64,000 nucleotides of DNA from DASPTR01 sp041481365 (GTDB taxonomy: Archaea > Thermoproteota > Bathyarchaeia > Bathyarchaeales > Bathycorpusculaceae): contig JBGPBS010000001.1 in assembly GCA_041481365.1 (NCBI GenBank), forward strand, positions 14,497 to 78,496, written 5' to 3'. A program made the position numbers and the translations under genes. The notes under the pieces were generated by a model. That model did not search any database, was not told the origin of the DNA, and saw only the letters and a list, made by a program, of their open reading frames with translations. Of the stretch, positions 59,357 through 64,000 are shown one piece after another (within the stretch, counting starts at the first letter, position 1; every line of letters begins with the position of its first letter).

Positions 59357-59363
59357 TTGAAGA

Positions 59364-60203
59364 TCAGCCTCGCTCCAGGGATTCAGCCACGTACACGCAG
59401 TCATTGACGGTGCCTGGATTGAGAAACATGCTTGCCACAGGGAAACTCTCGACAAAACCGTTCTCCATTAGCCTACTGATGACTGATTTTTCCTTCTTCG
59501 GCAGGCACAATGAGACCTCAGCATCTGTCAGTCTGTGAAGGACAGCCTCCAGAAGGCTGATTGCCAAGTCACTGCGCCCTCTCGGGCACACGAGCGGGCC
59601 CAAGTCAGCTATGCCATCGTACACTTTTGCCAATGCGTAGCCCCGCATCCTGTTCTCCTCCATATACACGTAACCAACGTTGCCTGAATCGCTGAGTATA
59701 GGTTCGAGCACCTTGCTTCGAGAAGCGCCGAAACAGAGGCCGTCATAATCGATGATCTGCCTCATGTCCTCTTTTCTTGCTTCTACGACGCCTTCCCGCT
59801 TTGCTGAAGAAAAACCTTTACCCTTCAAAACCGTGAACTCCAAGTCATATTCGAAGCCAAGTCTTCGGTAGAAATTGACCTTGTTGACGTATGCGTACAA
59901 GCCCACCGTCTCCACGCCCCTGCCTCTCAAATAATCGACGGAATGCCTGACGAGCGATGAACCTGCTCCTTTTTTTCTGTGGCTTTCTGCGATTATCAGG
60001 TTTCCGAACCAACCTTTTTTGCCGAAGCTCACTGTCGTGGCGATCCCAACCCTTTCCCGGTCGTCGAGCAGCACAAAGCATCCTTCTGGTTCAAGCTTCA
60101 TCATGAACTCGAAGTCTTCTTCCACCATGCCCCAGTTCATCTGATCGGTGATCTGAACTGCGAACGGAAAGTCTTGCCTCGTCATGGTCTTTATGCTAAA
60201 CAT
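59364..60203 (-). CDS. GNAT acetyltransferase with YitH/HolE-type C-terminal domain
   Basis: The 279-residue protein has two GNAT-like halves. The first is catalytic: LIIAESHRKKGAGSSLVRHS carries the acetyl-CoA pyrophosphate loop and NFYRRLGFE ends the fold. The second, from about residue 140 on, matches the C-terminal domain of YitH-like acetyltransferases (GYALAKVYDGIADLGPLV). The substrate is unknown. It is the first gene of a two-gene unit with the unrecognised protein. The ATG lies in ACATATGTT without an obvious ribosome site. Confidence 0.85.
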   Translation of the reverse strand: MFSIKTMTRQDFPFAVQITDQMNWGMVEEDFEFMMKLEPEGCFVLLDDRERVGIATTVSFGKKGWFGNLIIAESHRKKGAGSSLVRHSVDYLRGRGVETVGLYAYVNKVNFYRRLGFEYDLEFTVLKGKGFSSAKREGVVEARKEDMRQIIDYDGLCFGASRSKVLEPILSDSGNVGYVYMEENRMRGYALAKVYDGIADLGPLVCPRGRSDLAISLLEAVLHRLTDAEVSLCLPKKEKSVISRLMENGFVESFPVASMFLNPGTVNDCVYVAESLERG

Positions 60204-60296
60204 ATGTGCAAACTCGTTTTTGCAAGAGGATAAAGTTTACTAATGCATTGATTGAAATAAAGGCTGAAATGGGAGCTGAAAACCATCGACCTGCAA

Positions 60297-60776
60297 TTGA
60301 AGATCAAGATAACGCGTGACGTGCCTGTTTCGACGCATCCATTCATGCACTACTTTAAAGGCTTCGAAAAAGTTGAGGCGGTCAGGCAGATATTCGGTGA
60401 AAAAACAGAACAAGTCCTAGACAATCTCAAAGTGGAGTTTGCTGGAACAAGAGGCTACATGGGAGTCAACAACAACGATGGCCACCTGCTCATCGGAGCA
60501 AACTACTTGAAGGAAGGAGACATCGTGGACATTTACCTGGACATAATCCATGAGCTTGTTCACGTCAGACAATTCATGGAGGGAAAGGAGCTCTTCGACG
60601 ACAACTTCAGCTACACTGATAGACCGACCGAGATAGAAGCCTATCGCCATACCATAAACGAAGCCCGCAAACTGGGATTGAACGACGATAGAATTCTTCT
60701 ATACTTGAAGACAGAATGGATGACCGACAAGGACGTCAGACGGTTAGCGAAAACCCTCGGAGTCAAATTCCGTTGA
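60297..60776 (+). CDS. Small HExxH zinc metallopeptidase-like protein
   Basis: The 159-residue protein contains IIHELVHVRQF, the HExxH zinc motif, and about 25 residues later DRPTEIEAYRHTI, whose Glu is the likely third ligand (gluzincin layout). This fits the minigluzincin type, small soluble peptidases of archaea. The N-terminus, STHPFMHYFKGFEKV, may be a short propeptide. The start is TTG without a clear ribosome site. It diverges from the GNAT gene. Confidence 0.78.
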   Translation: MKIKITRDVPVSTHPFMHYFKGFEKVEAVRQIFGEKTEQVLDNLKVEFAGTRGYMGVNNNDGHLLIGANYLKEGDIVDIYLDIIHELVHVRQFMEGKELFDDNFSYTDRPTEIEAYRHTINEARKLGLNDDRILLYLKTEWMTDKDVRRLAKTLGVKFR

Positions 60777-60896
60777 CTGAAGAGCTGTGAATGCTGCTAG
60801 AATGGCTTCTTAAATCCCGGGGCTGGCCGAAATCTTGCTCATCATGATCCGACAAGAGAACGATCGTGTTTCTAGCTGAAAGGAGCGCTTTTTCAG

Positions 60897-61784
60897 TCAT
60901 GCTTTGTTCCTGTCCAACTTAGACGGGGACCCTTTCCTTTTCACGTTGATCAGATATACTCCCCCTAGAGTCAGTGCTGAACCGAGCAGTGCCTCTTTGC
61001 TGATACTTTCGCCCAGGAGTCGCCATCCGAAGAATAAGGCGATGGCCGGAACTATTAGGCTTGAACCTGAGACTGTCGTGGCTTCTTCTTCCTTGAGAAG
61101 GAGAAACCAGATAACGTTCCCTATCGCTAGTGCTCCTATCGCTGAGAAAGATAATAGCTCAATGTACATTGAGCCGCTTGGAAAGCTGAAGCCGCTCGTG
61201 CCCAAACTTAAAAGAACTAGAGGAATAATGCCTACTGACAATTGCGTAAAATGAGTAATCAACGGGTCAACATGGTTTAGGAATTTCTTGTAGTAGACTG
61301 CCACCACAGCCCATAAGAATGCGCCCAGCAGCATGATGAAGGCAGAGTCGAGCGTAAAGGAGCCAGTGCTGTTCACGAAAAGCATGAGAACCCCAATGAT
61401 GCCTATTGTGACTCCCAAGAGTTTTGTTCTGGTCACTTTTTCCCTGAGAAGAGGCATGGCCAGGAGGAAGACAAAGAGTGGTTGCGTGTACGTGAGCACT
61501 GCACCTACGCCTGAACTCTCTCGGGACAATCCGAAGGCTTGGACGAGTATGACAGACACGAAGATCAGGCAGAGGATTATGAGTTTGCCCAGCGTGCCCT
61601 TGTCCCTTGGCATTCTGCCTCTCAGGACCAGAGAGAAAGGAAGCAGGAAAGCTGCTGAGACCGCGAATCGTTGCAGGACAAATGTTGTAGGCTCGACGTA
61701 GTCCAGACCCATTTTCATCACTGACCAGTTCAGGCCCCAGAGGAAAACCATGCATGAGAAAAGCAGCCAATTTCTAAGCTTCAA
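60897..61784 (-). CDS. EamA/DMT-family transporter
   Basis: The 295-residue protein has ten membrane helices in two EamA repeats of five, the usual drug/metabolite transporter arrangement. The first repeat starts LLFSCMVFLWGLNWSVMKMG, the typical entry helix; the second starts near IMLLGAFLWAVVAVYYKKF. It exports or imports a small metabolite, possibly an amino acid; the substrate is not seen. The start is TTG at 61784, at the transcript start predicted by CCTTAAA 25 bases upstream. Longer frames would include about 40 non-membrane residues that the family lacks. Confidence 0.88.
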   Translation of the reverse strand: MKLRNWLLFSCMVFLWGLNWSVMKMGLDYVEPTTFVLQRFAVSAAFLLPFSLVLRGRMPRDKGTLGKLIILCLIFVSVILVQAFGLSRESSGVGAVLTYTQPLFVFLLAMPLLREKVTRTKLLGVTIGIIGVLMLFVNSTGSFTLDSAFIMLLGAFLWAVVAVYYKKFLNHVDPLITHFTQLSVGIIPLVLLSLGTSGFSFPSGSMYIELLSFSAIGALAIGNVIWFLLLKEEEATTVSGSSLIVPAIALFFGWRLLGESISKEALLGSALTLGGVYLINVKRKGSPSKLDRNKA

Positions 61785-61806
61785 GTCGCCAGTCCCACGT
61801 GATCTG

Positions 61807-61813
61807 TTTAAGG
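61807..61813 (-). promoter_or_regulatory. TATA box of the EamA transporter gene
   Basis: On the minus strand the sequence is CCTTAAA. Its spacing of about 25 bases to the TTG implies a leaderless message. Confidence 0.4.
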
Positions 61814-62065
61814 TTTTGAAGCATAGGAAAGACCCGGTATTTATTCTTCTTTTTGGACATTCAAGCGGCGCAATGGTCTCTTGCGCGCATGTTAATGCTT
61901 GACTTTTCAAAGCTGAATGCAGTCGCTAGAGTGCCCCGTGAAAACTCTTCAGGCTTTCAGTCAGTTTTTTAGCGGACGAAGCTCGCGCTAGAGACAATGA
62001 CCCCAAATCCTTAAACGGATTGACTGAGGAGTATCTGGTTCACGGTAAGAGTAAGAAGTGGTTTT

Positions 62066-62803
62066 ATGAATCTTCGGGATAGGGTAGTTATTGTTACTGG
62101 TGCTTCTTCTGGGATCGGCCTTGCGACCGCAAAACTTCTGGCTAAACAGGGCGCGAAACTTGCTCTCGTCTCCCGTTCGAGAGAGAAATTGGAGCAATTG
62201 TCAGCTGAGCTTCCCACATCGTTGGCAGTTCCTGCAGACATGACGAGAGTTTATGAAATCGAAAGGATGGTTAGGCAAACTGTAGAACATTTCGGGAGAA
62301 TTGAAGTTCTAATTAATTGTGCCGGTCAAGGGTATGATGCTCCGGTTGAGAAGACTAATGTTGACACGTTTCGTTATATTTTCGATTTGGACGTGGTCGG
62401 CCCACTTGTGACCATGCAGCAAGTGATTCCCATCATGAGGAAGCAGGGTGGAGGAGCGATTATCAACGTTAGCTCTGGCACTGCGCTGATGTATTTGCCA
62501 TACAACGGTGCATATTCGGCCTTGAAACGCGCGCTGGCCAATATCAGCTTGACTGCACGGGAAGAATTGAAGAACGACAACATTGTTGTCAGTGTCGTGT
62601 ACCCGTACATGACGCTTACTGATTTCGAGAAGAACACGATTAAAGATGCCATTCCTGAGGGAGGGGAGCAAGGGGGTGGCCCTCCTTTTCCGGCTGATAC
62701 GGCAGGGTACGTGGCACAGAAGATACTGGAAGGAATTCAAAGCGGGGAAGCAGAAATCTTTGCACACGATTGGATGAAGAAAAGAGCCAACGCAAACTCT
62801 TAA
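62066..62803 (+). CDS. Short-chain dehydrogenase/reductase
   Basis: The 245-residue protein has the SDR Rossmann fold: VVIVTGASSGIGLATAK (TGxxxGxG), INCAGQG (NAG-like motif), IINVSSGTA with the catalytic Ser, and YSALKRAL with Tyr and Lys. SRSREKLE with Arg after the second strand suggests NADPH. The PPFPADTAGYVAQKI tail resembles ketoreductases of lipid or polyketide type. The substrate is unknown. The ATG follows AAGAAGTGG; TATA-like CTTAAA lies about 50 bases upstream. Confidence 0.9.
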   Translation: MNLRDRVVIVTGASSGIGLATAKLLAKQGAKLALVSRSREKLEQLSAELPTSLAVPADMTRVYEIERMVRQTVEHFGRIEVLINCAGQGYDAPVEKTNVDTFRYIFDLDVVGPLVTMQQVIPIMRKQGGGAIINVSSGTALMYLPYNGAYSALKRALANISLTAREELKNDNIVVSVVYPYMTLTDFEKNTIKDAIPEGGEQGGGPPFPADTAGYVAQKILEGIQSGEAEIFAHDWMKKRANANS

Positions 62804-62911
62804 CGCGCGGTAGAAAAGAGCGCGGGCACGGTCCATATATGCACAAAATAGAATGTTGGAAGGTAGGTATATCAAAGTCATGGTAGGTTAGAAGACGAGG
62901 GACACTTTCTG

Positions 62912-63706
62912 ATGGTCTCGTGGCGCAAGATAGGTGTGGTCATTGTCACGTTGGTGATCGTGCTCGCCGCCATCTTTCTCGTTTCGCTGGACAACAGGCC
63001 TACAAATTCAACGGCACTGCACTACACCTACAGCGTTGTCAATGTGTACCCTCATGACACGAATGCTTTCACGGAAGGACTGGTGTTTGATAGTGGTTTT
63101 CTTTATGAGAGCACGGGACTCCACGGCGACTCCACCCTGCGCCGCGTGGATTTAGAGACAGGTGGAATCCTGCAGCTTCTCACCCTAGAACCTCAATATT
63201 TCGGCGAAGGCATTGTAATCGTCGGCGACAAAATCGTCCAGTTGACGTGGCAGTCGCACAAAGGTTTCGTGTATGACAAAACTAGTTTTGATTTGTTGCA
63301 GGAGTTTCAATATCCCACTGAGGGATGGGGATTAACATACGATGGCAGTCGACTGATAATGAGCGATGGAACAGCGAACCTGTACTTCCTAGATCCCGTG
63401 ACTTTCCAAAGAGTCGGACAGGTAACGGTACACGATACCGGACCTGTCACTGAACTCAACGAGCTTGAGTACATAAACGGCACAGTCTATGCAAACATTT
63501 GGAGAGAAGAGAAGATCGCTGTGATAAATCCACAGACCGGACAAGTCACGGCGTGGATTGACTTGACGGGCATTCAAGACTTGAAAAATCAGGATCCAAA
63601 CAACGTACTGAACGGAATTGCATATGACGCTAACGGAGACAGGCTCTTCGTCACCGGAAAGATGTGGCCGCACATTTTCGAAATCAAGTTAGTCCCCTCA
63701 GCATAG
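62912..63706 (+). CDS. Glutaminyl-peptide cyclotransferase, membrane-anchored or secreted
   Basis: The 264-residue protein has an N-terminal hydrophobic helix (KIGVVIVTLVIVLAAIFLV) that anchors or exports it, followed by a five-bladed beta-propeller of the plant/bacterial glutamine cyclotransferase type. Recognisable elements are VYPHDTNAFTEGLVF, YESTGLHGDSTLR, and GVYANIW-like and LNGIAYD near the end. The enzyme turns N-terminal Gln into pyroglutamate, which protects secreted proteins. Such enzymes are rare in archaea. The ATG is preceded by GGGACACTTTCTG, a weak site. Confidence 0.9.
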   Translation: MVSWRKIGVVIVTLVIVLAAIFLVSLDNRPTNSTALHYTYSVVNVYPHDTNAFTEGLVFDSGFLYESTGLHGDSTLRRVDLETGGILQLLTLEPQYFGEGIVIVGDKIVQLTWQSHKGFVYDKTSFDLLQEFQYPTEGWGLTYDGSRLIMSDGTANLYFLDPVTFQRVGQVTVHDTGPVTELNELEYINGTVYANIWREEKIAVINPQTGQVTAWIDLTGIQDLKNQDPNNVLNGIAYDANGDRLFVTGKMWPHIFEIKLVPSA

Positions 63707-63894
63707 CCTTTTGGACATGTTCGCGTGCTTTCTTCACAGGCCGATTGATTTGGCGACCCACAAGTGTATCCTTCTTCTGCGCGAAATCGACAGTGAAATG
63801 GAAAGTGGCAAATTTACGAGTGCCCGCATGTACACGCACATTTGAAACGGGTTTGGACCCCTCTTTCAGTCACCCGCACCTTGTTAGCACTTGC

Positions 63895-63999
63895 TTACAA
63901 AGAGCTAAGAAGAAAATTGACTCCAAAATAGATCAAGACTGCTCCGAAAGCAACAACAAGGAGCCTGTACCACCTTAATCCCACAAGGTTTAGTCCCAC
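63895..63999 (-). CDS. C-terminal end of a membrane protein
   Basis: The last 34 codons of a gene entering from the right edge encode WYRLLVVAFGAVLIYFGVNF, a clear transmembrane helix, and a short tail. The rest lies beyond the window, so the family cannot be named. The gene converges on the glutamine cyclotransferase gene. Confidence 0.5.
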   Translation of the reverse strand: MGLNLVGLRWYRLLVVAFGAVLIYFGVNFLLSSL

Positions 64000-64000
64000 C

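Overview
The window reads as archaeal chromosome. Start sites are preceded either by GGTGA/GGAGG-type Shine-Dalgarno sites or by a TATA box about 25 nt upstream of a leaderless start. Genes typical of archaea are present: zinc-containing 7Fe ferredoxin, protein disulfide oxidoreductase, ADP-forming acyl-CoA synthetase, B12-dependent ribonucleotide reductase, LonB-like protease, a COG2522-type regulator and HdrABC with an MvhADG hydrogenase. Together these suggest an anaerobic but oxygen-tolerant member of the Thermoproteota, possibly Bathyarchaeia; the lineage is inference. No rRNA, tRNA, CRISPR array or insertion sequence was recognised.

Layout. 1-5 kb: end of GMP synthase amidotransferase, a cupin, methylmalonyl-CoA epimerase, biotin ligase, DEAD-box helicase, two tiny zinc/metal-binding proteins and an OB-fold protein. 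5-21.5 kb: a cation P-type ATPase, a decayed histidine phosphatase, nitroreductase, GNAT, LonB-like protease, Fe-S aldo-keto reductase, a bacterial-type MetK, aspartase/fumarase, L-2-hydroxyglutarate oxidase-like enzyme, a solitary RAM-domain protein, a second CxxC-x17-CxxC protein and a membrane-anchored cupredoxin.

21.8-33.5 kb is the centrepiece: a tight ten-gene operon on the minus strand. Transcription order is HdrA N-module, HdrA core, MvhD with a C-terminal winged-helix-like tail, a 1007-residue fusion of the two HdrA modules, a short MvhD, HdrC, HdrB, MvhG, MvhA and hydrogenase maturation protease. It encodes an H2-linked flavin-based electron-bifurcating heterodisulfide reductase/hydrogenase plus a second, split HdrA/MvhD set. 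An 87-bp identical tract in the two mvhD genes points to recent gene conversion. Upstream lies an ADP-forming acyl-CoA synthetase fused to a GNAT acetyltransferase. A 14-bp palindrome upstream of the operon closely resembles a tandem palindrome at the promoter of the COG2522-type regulator near 52.8 kb.

36.7-50.5 kb is rich in thiol and redox genes: parvulin, YHS protein, protein disulfide oxidoreductase, B12-dependent ribonucleotide reductase, rubredoxin, an isc-like operon (TusA, an IscS-like protein lacking the PLP lysine, IscU and a tiny TRASH-like protein), 7Fe ferredoxin, superoxide dismutase, glutaredoxin, a ferredoxin:thioredoxin-reductase/rubredoxin fusion, endonuclease III and an FMN reductase. 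50.6-64 kb holds an HtrA protease coupled to the regulator, an MgtA-type ATPase with an unusual C-terminal tail, a ferritin-like protein, a flavodoxin-fold protein, a metallo-beta-lactamase hydrolase, an unrecognised 457-residue protein paired with a GNAT, a small HExxH protein, an EamA transporter, a short-chain dehydrogenase, a glutamine cyclotransferase and the end of a membrane protein. Several gene remnants are scattered through the window.
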